A DNA stretch of 5,301 nucleotides. It comes from Selenomonadaceae bacterium (GTDB taxonomy: Bacteria; Bacillota; Negativicutes; Selenomonadales; Selenomonadaceae). The notes beneath the pieces are model-generated. The model worked only from the letters and a program-made list of their open reading frames with translations, did not search any database and was not told the DNA's origin. Positions 1-4,998 of the stretch are shown here, piece after piece. The stretch spans positions 1-5,301 of the forward strand of contig JAFTEG010000133.1 in NCBI GenBank assembly GCA_017453765.1, read 5' to 3'. A program made the translations under genes and the position numbers. Numbering within the stretch: the first letter of the stretch is position 1; each line of letters starts with the position of its first letter.

Positions 1-118
1 CCGCGCCGTTGGGACCGAGTAAGCCGACAATTTCTCCCTTTTCAACTTTCAGCGACACTTCATTTACGACGACGCGCTTTTTAAATGCTTTAACTAATTT
101 TTTCGCCTCGATATACAT
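1..118 (-). CDS. lptB: LPS export ABC transporter ATP-binding protein LptB, N-terminal fragment
   Basis: The 39 visible codons begin MYIEAKKLVKAFKKR and run into GEIVGLLGPNGA, the start of a Walker A motif (GPNGAGKT/S); the window ends inside it. LptB is the cytoplasmic ATPase that powers LptFG in pulling LPS from the inner membrane into the LptC-LptA bridge. The N-terminus matches the usual LptB opening (strand, K-x-F/Y, R-x-VV, V-S-L, GEIVGLLGPNGA), and its place directly after lptA is the common order. The ATG at 118-116 is chosen by this family alignment. No Shine-Dalgarno sequence precedes it: the upstream bases are a C-rich heptamer array that abuts the ATG. The fragment alone could belong to another ABC ATPase, but the lptC-lptA context makes LptB by far the likeliest. 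Confidence 0.85.
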   Translation of the reverse strand, partial: MYIEAKKLVKAFKKRVVVNEVSLKVEKGEIVGLLGPNGA

Positions 119-146
119 ATTAGGGATTAGGGAACAGGGATTAGGG
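119..146. repeat. Telomere-like heptamer array with G-quadruplex pattern
   Basis: On the plus strand there are four contiguous 7-nt units: ATTAGGG, ATTAGGG, AACAGGG, ATTAGGG. This gives four GGG tracts separated by 4-nt loops (123-125, 130-132, 137-139, 144-146), the standard pattern for a potential intramolecular G-quadruplex. The G-rich strand is the template strand for lptA-lptB, and the last unit touches the lptB ATG at 118. Similar heptanucleotide short repeats are known as dispersed elements in other bacteria, notably cyanobacteria. Whether this one is dispersed in its genome cannot be seen here. Confidence 0.75.
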
Positions 147-183
147 AAGAGAATTTTTTACTACCTTATACCTGTACCCTATT
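126..183 (-). promoter_or_regulatory. Imperfect hairpin in the lptA-lptB leader
   Basis: The arm at 164-183 and the arm at 126-145 are complementary at 16 of 20 positions, with an 18-nt loop at 146-163. The 3' arm on the transcript is the C-rich heptamer array next to the lptB start. There is no T-run after the stem, so this is not a canonical terminator. It could limit or stabilise transcript passage, or hold the lptB start region in a structure; that role is inference. Confidence 0.45.
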
Positions 184-343
184 CGTTTTTCCCTCCCGCT
201 TTTTTATCTTCATCGACATCAACAAAAATTTTTTCGCCGGTTTTTACGTTGTTGGAAATTTTTTCCTCGACGTCCGCAGGTTTTGATTTAGTGTCGGAAG
301 TTTTTTTATCAACGTCCGCAGGTCTTGACGCCGCCGCTTCTTT
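179..343 (-). other. Open in-frame extension after the lptA stop codon
   Basis: Directly after the lptA TAA (346-344) the same frame runs open for 54 codons to a TAG at 181-179. The predicted stretch begins KEAAASRPADVDKK and ends DEDKKAGGKNE. It is charged and Ala/Ser/Pro-containing, with a repeated PADV motif (DNA repeats at 269-286 and 311-328, 42 nt apart). It resembles a tail that could have been part of LptA, cut off by one base change (for example CAA or AAA to TAA), or a sequence error. It has no start codon or Shine-Dalgarno of its own, so it is not called as a gene. Chance is not excluded. Confidence 0.4.
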
Positions 344-1462
344 TTAACGCTGAAAAACTTCAAACTCCTCAACTTTCGGCGCCGTAACTTTCGGCGTAGG
401 CTTGACGGCTAAATTTTTATCGTCCGCAAGGTAAATCGTTAATCGATTACCGCGCATTGTGTTATTTTCTTGAACAGCACAAGCGTTGCCGGTGACAATC
501 GCCTTTCCGCCGTCCTTGCCGAAATATTCCATTCTGTCACCGCCTGCCTCCATGTCGCGCGGGGGACTTATGGCGTGCGCGTTGCCGGTACCGAAGTAGT
601 ATTCATCGTCGAGCCAGCCTTCCATAAAGTCAGCGGTAAAATCGCCGTCACTGCTGGTTAAAAGCCCGCCGTCGGGTATGACAACATGATTTTTTTCATT
701 GGGATAAAAATCTACGTGATCTCCCATAAAAGTTCGCGTGTCGCCGTCGGGATATTTGGCATCGGGTTCAATGGTCTGCACGCCGTAAACATTGCCGTCC
801 GCCTGCATATGTCCCGCGCCGTTGCTTAAAAGCCTGTCGCAAGTTATTCTCACGTTGTCGCGAATCGCTATAACTTCGTCAAGCAAGTACGCCTCCTGCG
901 TGTTGGAATTGTACATGGCACGCTTGCCGGTAGCACGCGCCGCGCCTTGACGTAAAAGCACGTTGCCTGCCGCAGTCATCACGCCGCTTTGCATGTCATA
1001 TTCCACAACGTCCGCGTTAAGTTGTGACGGCTCTTTATTTTCATTTTGGTGCTGAATGTAGACGTTGCCGGTAGCCTTAGCCTGTTGCGTTTCGACATTG
1101 TATTCAACTTCGTCCGCTTCCAAGTGTGACGCTTCGGGTTTACCTTCCGGCTTATGATCGACATTAACCTTGCCGGTAGCCTTAGCCTGTTTCGTCTCCA
1201 TGTCATATTCAATTTCATCGGCTTTAAGTTCGGAAGGCGCATTAACGTCTTTAGAAATTGGCTTGTCATTAGAATTAGGCTTAGACTCAGCTGTAGAAGT
1301 AGGCTCGGCGTTAGAGTTAGGTTCAGCCGTAGATTCGGCTTGAGAAGTAGACTCGGCTGTAGCGGCAGATTCGGCAGGCGCGGGGTTTTCTTCGGCAAAT
1401 GTAATGTTGGTGATACACGTTGCCGCACAAATGGCGATTAAAATTTTTTTCCAATGTTTCAT
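344..1462 (-). CDS. lptA: LptA/OstA-family periplasmic LPS transport protein
   Basis: A 372-residue protein, about twice the length of Escherichia coli LptA, with a signal peptide (MKHWKKILIA, hydrophobic to about residue 23, likely cut after TFA). A Glu/Ser/Thr/Pro/Asn/Ala-rich linker covers about 24-75. Three tandem OstA-like units start at 77, 112 and 146, each with L-x-AD-x-x-EY and a TG/AG-N-V strand. More OstA-like sequence follows, including ATGKRAMYNSNTQEAYL (about 177-193) and GGDRMEYFGKDGGKAIVTGN (307-326). LptA bridges the periplasm by stacking beta-jellyroll units between LptC and the outer-membrane LptD. An upstream in-frame ATG at 1498 is possible, but the ATG at 1462 fits the signal peptide and overlaps the preceding stop as ATGA, implying translational coupling. 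The C-terminus ends FEVFQR-TAA, and the same frame stays open for 54 more codons. Confidence 0.85.
   Translation of the reverse strand: MKHWKKILIAICAATCITNITFAEENPAPAESAATAESTSQAESTAEPNSNAEPTSTAESKPNSNDKPISKDVNAPSELKADEIEYDMETKQAKATGKVNVDHKPEGKPEASHLEADEVEYNVETQQAKATGNVYIQHQNENKEPSQLNADVVEYDMQSGVMTAAGNVLLRQGAARATGKRAMYNSNTQEAYLLDEVIAIRDNVRITCDRLLSNGAGHMQADGNVYGVQTIEPDAKYPDGDTRTFMGDHVDFYPNEKNHVVIPDGGLLTSSDGDFTADFMEGWLDDEYYFGTGNAHAISPPRDMEAGGDRMEYFGKDGGKAIVTGNACAVQENNTMRGNRLTIYLADDKNLAVKPTPKVTAPKVEEFEVFQR
941..1234 (-). repeat. Tandem OstA-unit repeats within lptA
   Basis: Three in-frame units of about 35, 34 and 29 codons start at 1234, 1129 and 1027. Units 1 and 2 share QAKATG and AD-E-[IV]-EY. 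At the DNA level a 22-nt stretch is identical at 1065-1086 and 1170-1191, exactly 105 nt apart. The third unit is diverged (VMTAAGNV). This looks like internal duplication lengthening the LPS-binding bridge. Confidence 0.7.
1268..1381 (-). repeat. Low-complexity AES/AEP-rich linker coding repeat
   Basis: Codons 28-65 of LptA encode repeated AES/AEP-type units (AESAAT, AESTSQ, AESTAEP, AEPTST, AESKP). The segment lies between the signal peptide and the first OstA unit. It is acidic and proline/serine-rich, and so probably a flexible periplasmic spacer. Repeats of this kind vary in length by slippage. Confidence 0.6.
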
Positions 1463-1623
1463 GACTTCAATGCCCTCATTGCTCTCAATGACAAACAAAC
1501 GGCAATTACGCCGCCGCTGATAAATGATTTGACGTTACTCCAATCCCAAGCCAAAGAACTTATCATTAAGATTGTCACAAGTACGAGAATTAAATCATAA
1601 ATGTGTTTTTTTATGAACAGCAT
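1459..1623 (-). CDS. Small membrane protein between lptC and lptA (54 aa)
   Basis: I do not recognise this family. The protein starts MLFIKKHIYDLILVL and has two hydrophobic segments, about residues 9-25 and 32-47, separated by a short AWDWSN turn. This suggests a two-pass inner-membrane hairpin, with lysines at the N-terminus and Arg/Lys at the C-terminus both on the cytoplasmic side. The ATG at 1623 is chosen because a perfect AGGAGG lies 7 nt upstream; a longer in-frame start at 1710 would overlap the preceding gene and lacks such a site. Its TGA overlaps the lptA ATG (ATGA at 1462-1459), so translation of the two is probably coupled. Position inside the lpt operon suggests, but does not prove, a role in LPS export or its assembly. 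Confidence 0.65.
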   Translation of the reverse strand: MLFIKKHIYDLILVLVTILMISSLAWDWSNVKSFISGGVIAVCLSLRAMRALKS

Positions 1624-1630
1624 TTTAAAT

Positions 1631-1636
1631 CCTCCT
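1631..1636 (-). promoter_or_regulatory. Ribosome binding site AGGAGG deciding the 54-aa ORF start
   Basis: AGGAGG on the minus strand, 7 nt before the ATG at 1623. It is the strongest Shine-Dalgarno sequence I saw in the window, and it argues for the short start over the in-frame ATG at 1710. Confidence 0.8.
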
Positions 1637-1648
1637 TCAAATTTTATG

Positions 1649-1792
1649 TCAGCGTTTGCGCTTTTTGCGTTGTTTACGTTTAGAGTTAAGTTTATTGCTA
1701 TTTGTGTCATTGGGCTTTTTAAACGCCAACAAAATCATCACGATTATTGTTATTAGCCATTCGATATCTGTTTTATCTATATCCCTATACAT
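1649..1792 (-). CDS. Small basic-tailed single-pass membrane protein (47 aa)
   Basis: An unrecognised small ORF that fits tightly between lptC and the next gene. The product begins MYRDIDKTDIEWLITIIV, has one hydrophobic segment at about residues 11-24, and ends in a very basic tail (KLNSKRKQRKKRKR). By the positive-inside rule the tail should be cytoplasmic. The ATG lies 8 nt after the lptC stop, and the TGA is 25 nt before the next start. The only Shine-Dalgarno-like bases (AAGGA) touch the ATG, which is too close to work well, so translation may depend on reinitiation after lptC. The basic tail might contact nucleic acid, acidic lipids or a protein partner; that is speculation. The spacing and the absence of any other explanation for the gap support it as a gene, but conservation is untested. 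Confidence 0.5.
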   Translation of the reverse strand: MYRDIDKTDIEWLITIIVMILLAFKKPNDTNSNKLNSKRKQRKKRKR

Positions 1793-1800
1793 TCCTTAAA

Positions 1801-2385
1801 TTAATTACCTGCAGAAGTATCGGCGGGATTTTCGGTGTCGTCTTTAACGCCTTTTAAAATTCGCGCGTTGCCTTTCAGCAAAAACTTTTGAAAACCGTTC
1901 ATACTCTCTGCGCGGTCGGCAAAGGCTCTCATATCTTCTTTAGAAATTCTCACATCTTCAGTGGCAATTAACATTTCGGCATCACTAAGCCAGTCAAGGT
2001 GAACGGTAGTAAGTTTGCCGCCTTCGCCGTCGTTTAAAACTACGTCGCCTTCAACGTGAACATTTTTTGTATTTTGGTCGTAGTAGCCTTGAATCGCGGT
2101 CATCTCTAAAACTTTGCCGTCTTCTTGAAAAAATTTGCCGTGTATACCTTGAAATTCGGCAAGATTTGTATTCGCGTCAATACGAATTTTGTCGGAAGTA
2201 ATTTCCCAAATCTTGACGCCGTTTTTTTCTTCAACCAGCGTGTTGCCTTCGTACTCCATTACGGTCGGCGGCTCAATTTTATTTTCAGGCGGCGGCTCGG
2301 TCGGCGTCGTACGTATTACCCAAGTGACAAGACAGACAAACAGAATTGCCAGTACGCCGATAAAAATTTTTGTCTTATTCTCCAT
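1801..2385 (-). CDS. lptC: LPS export periplasmic anchor protein LptC
   Basis: A 194-residue protein, the usual LptC length. The N-terminus has one membrane anchor (about residues 7-24, IFIGVLAILFVCLVTWVI), then a proline-rich linker (TEPPPENKIEPPT). An LptC/YrbK-type domain follows at about 45-175: NGVKIWEITSDKIRID, then beta-strand repeats with VEGDVVL, the L-T-T-x-x-L-x-W segment and GNARIL. LptC docks on the LptB2FG transporter and passes LPS to LptA through a shared jellyroll interface. The ATG at 2385 follows AAGGA by 3 nt, a tight spacing. It is the first gene after a terminator and candidate promoter, so it probably heads the lptC-lptA-lptB operon. The C-terminal tail (DDTENPADTSAGN) is polar and probably disordered. 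Confidence 0.9.
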   Translation of the reverse strand: MENKTKIFIGVLAILFVCLVTWVIRTTPTEPPPENKIEPPTVMEYEGNTLVEEKNGVKIWEITSDKIRIDANTNLAEFQGIHGKFFQEDGKVLEMTAIQGYYDQNTKNVHVEGDVVLNDGEGGKLTTVHLDWLSDAEMLIATEDVRISKEDMRAFADRAESMNGFQKFLLKGNARILKGVKDDTENPADTSAGN

Positions 2386-2425
2386 AAATCCTTACCAATC
2401 GAATTTTTTTAGTTACGTGAAAAAA

Positions 2426-2454
2426 ATTGTATCACGAAAAATTGAAAAGCGCAA
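2426..2454 (-). promoter_or_regulatory. Candidate sigma-70-type promoter for lptC
   Basis: On the minus strand TTGCGC (2454-2449) and TACAAT (2431-2426) are separated by 17 nt. The -10 matches consensus at 5 of 6 positions; the -35 matches only TTG. The -10 lies about 40 nt before the lptC ATG and downstream of the macB terminator, a sensible place. The region is AT-rich, so a chance match is possible. Confidence 0.4.
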
Positions 2455-2495
2455 TTTCTTGACGTTAAAAATAAATTTTTGTCAGCGGCATTATG

Positions 2496-2532
2496 TAAAA
2501 AATCGGCGTCTCCATTTCTGAAGTACGCCGAT
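2496..2532 (-). terminator. Intrinsic terminator after the macB-type gene
   Basis: On the minus strand ATCGGCGT (2532-2525) pairs perfectly with ACGCCGAT (2509-2502). A bulged A and four more pairs extend inside it, leaving a 6-nt loop, and a T-run follows at 2501-2497. It lies 40 nt past the stop codon at 2572 and would separate the permease transcript from lptC. Confidence 0.75.
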
Positions 2533-2571
2533 AAAAATATTTCAAACTATCGCAATGCGTCAATCTTAAGC

Positions 2572-3789
2572 CTATTCATAACGCAGGGCGTCAATCGGGT
2601 CTAACCTTGCCGCCTTTCGCGCAGGCAACATTCCGAAAAAAATTCCTACAAAAAGCGAAAAGCCGAAACTTACCGCAATGCTAAGACTGCTGATAACCGT
2701 CGTGAAGCCGCCGAATTTTGAAATTCCCAGCGCCAAGCCTACGCCTATGAAAATGCCGATAATGCCGCCAAGAATGCTGATCATCGTCGATTCAATCAAA
2801 AACTGCAACATAATGCTGTTGTACGTCGCACCGATTGCCTTTCTGATTCCAATTTCGCGAGTCCTCTCCGTGACGCTTACCATCATGATATTCATAATGC
2901 CGATACCGCCGACGATAAGCGAAATGCTCGCGATTGAACCCAGCAACAAAGTTATCATAGTCGTCATGCTGCTCATTGTTTCCATGATAACGGTTAAATT
3001 TCTTACGCTGAAGTCATCCTCCGCGCCTTCGCGTATTCGGTGACGTTGGCGCAAAAGTTTTTCAATGTTAGCTTGAACTTCGTCCATTTTGTCTTGCGAA
3101 GAAACTTGCACGTCGATACTTCGCACGTAGGTAATGCCGATAAGTCGCTCCTGCGCGGTGGTAAGCGGAATTAAAACAATGTCGTCCTGGTATTGACCGC
3201 CGGTAGATTGACCCTTGCTTTTCAAAAGTCCTACTACCGTGTACGGCGCATTGCCGACGCGAATTTTTTTGCCGACGGGATTTGCCGTGTCGAAAAGATT
3301 CGTCGCAACGGTGGGACCGATAACCGCAACGCGATTTCTAACCTCAACGTCATGCTCGGTGAAAAAAATGCCGCTTTGAAGTTGCAGTGACTGAATTGCC
3401 GAATATTCCGGAATGACGCCTGCAACGGTCGTATTCCAATTTTCATGACCGTAGACAACTTGATAGGAACCTTGCACGGTAGGCGAAACGTAGTCAATAT
3501 TTTTTATGCGCGCCTTAATCGCCATTGCGTCATCGTAATTCAAAGTTGTAACTGACCCCGCCGCGCCGCGTATGCCGCCGCGATTGGAACTGCCGGACAT
3601 TACTACAAGCCGGTTTGAACCTAAACGCGACATTGAATCAAGCATATTGCTCTTGACGCCAAGACCGACGCTTACCATTGCAATGACCGCCGCCACGCCG
3701 ATTATTATTCCCAGCGTCGTCAAAAGTGTTCGCAATTTGTTGGCGACAAGTGAAAGCGCCGCCATTTTTATTAACTCGGTAAAAAGCAT
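2572..3789 (-). CDS. MacB-family ABC transporter permease (FtsX-like)
   Basis: A 405-residue permease without a fused ATPase, unlike the roughly 650-residue MacB of E. coli. Segment order: N-terminal membrane helix about 21-45 (TLLTTLGIIIGVAAVIAMVS), a large extracytoplasmic MacB core domain about 46-270, helix about 276-305, and the family signature ERTREIGIRKAIGA (308-321). Two more helices follow (about 336-356 and 369-388), and the typical ending is MLPARKAARLDPIDALRYE. Such subunits pair with a separate ATPase and often a MacA-like fusion protein to move antibiotics, lipids, lipoproteins or peptides by mechanotransmission. Neither partner is next to it here: a glycosyltransferase lies upstream and a terminator downstream, so the ATPase must be encoded elsewhere. 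AAAGG lies about 10 nt before the ATG. Substrate cannot be told, so I withhold a gene symbol. Confidence 0.88.
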   Translation of the reverse strand: MLFTELIKMAALSLVANKLRTLLTTLGIIIGVAAVIAMVSVGLGVKSNMLDSMSRLGSNRLVVMSGSSNRGGIRGAAGSVTTLNYDDAMAIKARIKNIDYVSPTVQGSYQVVYGHENWNTTVAGVIPEYSAIQSLQLQSGIFFTEHDVEVRNRVAVIGPTVATNLFDTANPVGKKIRVGNAPYTVVGLLKSKGQSTGGQYQDDIVLIPLTTAQERLIGITYVRSIDVQVSSQDKMDEVQANIEKLLRQRHRIREGAEDDFSVRNLTVIMETMSSMTTMITLLLGSIASISLIVGGIGIMNIMMVSVTERTREIGIRKAIGATYNSIMLQFLIESTMISILGGIIGIFIGVGLALGISKFGGFTTVISSLSIAVSFGFSLFVGIFFGMLPARKAARLDPIDALRYE

Positions 3790-3815
3790 TAATTACTAAC
3801 CTTTATGATTTTCAT
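3789..3815 (-). other. Eight-codon mini-ORF ending on the permease start codon
   Basis: ATG AAA ATC ATA AAG GTT AGT AAT TAA encodes MKIIKVSN, and its TAA shares one base with the permease ATG (TAATG). A second, shorter mini-ORF, ATG AAA ATC TAA (3833-3822), precedes it. Both come from copies of the 19-nt repeat. They could act as translated leaders coupling to macB, but their ribosome binding sites are weak (AAAG), so chance is quite possible. Confidence 0.25.
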
Positions 3816-3857
3816 TAAACTTTAGATTTTCATTAAATCTTTATGATTTCGTCAAAT
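3801..3857. repeat. Three-unit 19-nt degenerate tandem repeat between GT and permease
   Basis: Units at 3801-3819, 3820-3838 and 3839-3857 read CTTTATGATTTTCATTAAA, CTTTAGATTTTCATTAAAT and CTTTATGATTTCGTCAAAT on the plus strand. The third contains the GT stop codon. On the minus strand the units supply the AAAGG-like site and the small ATGs in front of the permease. Confidence 0.7.
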
Positions 3858-4916
3858 TTCTTTGCTGACAGAATGAATTAATTCGCGCAGAAGTGTCTGC
3901 GTTTTATTTTTATGGAATTGCATATGATGCGCCCAATGAAAAAGTAGCGCAAAGTAAATCGCGTCACTGCCATAAAGTTTTCGGAAGGTATCCTCAATCG
4001 AATTGTACAGCTCCACGTAATTTTTATTGCCGCGTTTAATGTCCGCCGCGTCATTCAAACTTTCGTGCGTGAGAAAAATTTTTGTCTTCACGTAGTATTT
4101 AAATTCGTCGTTGCCTTTTAAAAAATCGCACTCGGAAATAAATTTGTCGAGACTGCGAAAAAGTCTAAGGCGCAGGGGAATTGACCTTTCAAATTTATAA
4201 ATTGCGGAGTTGGCGTCATTGGTCTGCGAATACGGCGAATCACGCCGAATATAAAGCGCGTCGGGTATCTTAACAAAAACTTTCGCACGCATAAGCCAAA
4301 TCAGCGTAAAGAGCAAACTTTCACAGCAGGCGTCGTGAAAAAAAATTTTGTTAGCCGTGATAAATTCGCGCCGAAAAATATTGTACTGCAAATCTTGAAA
4401 AGTCCCGCCGTCCAGCCATTCAAAAAATCTGTCCTCAAGATTCGGCGACATAATTTCAACCTGCGCGACGGTATTTTTATCGCGTGAAATTTTTTGCAGG
4501 CGCGTACCCTCAGAAATAACGCCGTCACTTGCAGAAGTTAAAAAGTTCGTGCAGTGTACAACGTCAGCGGAATTTTTTTCGGCAACGTCATAAAGGCGCT
4601 GAAGCGCCTGCGGCAAGTAAATATCGTCATTGTGCAGTATCGTCAAATATTTTCCGGTCGCGTCGCGCAGAAGTCGACTTACGGTAAACACCTCACCTAA
4701 ATTTTTTTCATTGCGAAAAATTTTTATCTTGCCGACGGAAATTTCTTTTGCGTAACGATTTTTTACAAACTCAAAAACGCCGTCAGTTGATTCATCGTCC
4801 CGAATGACAATTTCAAAATTTTGAAAGGTCTGATTCAAGGCGCTGTTAATGCAATCTTCGGCGTATTGTCTGCGATTATATAAAGGAATCAGTATAGAAA
4901 TTTCAGGCGTGTTCAA
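3852..4916 (-). CDS. Family 2 glycosyltransferase
   Basis: A GT-A fold transferase that moves a sugar from a nucleotide donor, probably at the cytoplasmic face for a surface glycan or LPS. From the TTG at 4916 it has 354 residues. The N-terminal GT2 domain shows EISILIPLYNRRQYAEDCI (5-23), SALNQTFQNFEIVIRDDESTDG (25-46), and HNDD (95-98) in place of the DXD metal and sugar-nucleotide site. A later HDACCES (194-200) may hold the catalytic acidic residue. The last 120 or so residues are charged and helical and not recognised. I prefer TTG at 4916 because GGAG lies 9 nt upstream; another TTG at 4931 lacks a good site. No membrane helix is evident. Acceptor and sugar are unknown. The next gene downstream is the MacB-like permease, after 62 nt of repeat. 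Confidence 0.85.
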   Translation of the reverse strand: MNTPEISILIPLYNRRQYAEDCINSALNQTFQNFEIVIRDDESTDGVFEFVKNRYAKEISVGKIKIFRNEKNLGEVFTVSRLLRDATGKYLTILHNDDIYLPQALQRLYDVAEKNSADVVHCTNFLTSASDGVISEGTRLQKISRDKNTVAQVEIMSPNLEDRFFEWLDGGTFQDLQYNIFRREFITANKIFFHDACCESLLFTLIWLMRAKVFVKIPDALYIRRDSPYSQTNDANSAIYKFERSIPLRLRLFRSLDKFISECDFLKGNDEFKYYVKTKIFLTHESLNDAADIKRGNKNYVELYNSIEDTFRKLYGSDAIYFALLFHWAHHMQFHKNKTQTLLRELIHSVSKEI

Positions 4917-4920
4917 AATT

Positions 4921-4998
4921 CTAAACTCCAAAAATTTACTACCAAAAAAATTTACTGTTTCAAAATACTACTCCAAAAAATTCTCTGCTCAAAAAATT
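4921..4998. repeat. Five-unit 16-nt degenerate tandem repeat upstream of the GT
   Basis: On the minus strand: AATTTTTTGAGCAGAG (4998-4983), AATTTTTTGGAGTAGT (4982-4967), ATTTTGAAACAGTA (4966-4953, 14 nt), AATTTTTTTGGTAGTA (4952-4937) and AATTTTTGGAGTTTAG (4936-4921). The array fills the whole gap between two genes: the first unit overlaps the upstream stop codon, and GGAG in the last unit is the likely Shine-Dalgarno of the GT. Confidence 0.7.
4926..4929 (-). promoter_or_regulatory. GGAG ribosome binding site for the GT TTG start
   Basis: GGAG on the minus strand lies 9 nt before TTG at 4916, inside the last unit of the 16-nt array. It favours the shorter start; the TTG at 4931 has only GGTAG-like bases upstream. 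Confidence 0.5.

Noticed and set aside
119..183. Heptamer array as a CRISPR array or the hairpin as a Rho-independent terminator
   Set aside because: Units are 7 nt with no spacers, and no T-run follows the stem on either strand.
9..347. Plus-strand 112-codon open frame across the lptB start and lptA tail
   Set aside because: It is antisense to lptB and to the lptA extension, has no Shine-Dalgarno, and its Ser/Phe/Thr-rich product mirrors the opposite-strand coding sequence.
1154..1441. Plus-strand Arg-rich 95-codon open frame
   Set aside because: It is the shadow of the low-complexity linker and first OstA unit of lptA; its composition is explained by the opposite strand.
1624..1710. Extending the 54-aa ORF to the in-frame ATG at 1710 (83 aa)
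   Set aside because: The extension overlaps the 47-aa ORF, lacks a ribosome binding site and reads as polar sequence ahead of a perfect AGGAGG with a well-spaced ATG.
2416..2436. CGTGA/TCACG inverted repeat around the lptC -10 box as an operator
   Set aside because: The arms are only 5 bp in AT-rich DNA, with no second copy or known motif to support an operator.
2189..2521. Plus-strand 110-codon open frame over lptC start and spacer
   Set aside because: It runs antisense to lptC and then through AT-rich spacer with the terminator; nothing in it resembles a protein family.
4301..4528. Minus-strand 75-codon frame within the glycosyltransferase
   Set aside because: It lies wholly inside the GT gene in another frame and shows no recognisable domain.
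4930..4966. TTGAAA and TAAATT as a promoter for the glycosyltransferase
   Set aside because: The spacing is about 19 nt and the boxes fall inside the degenerate 16-nt array, so the matches follow from repeat composition.
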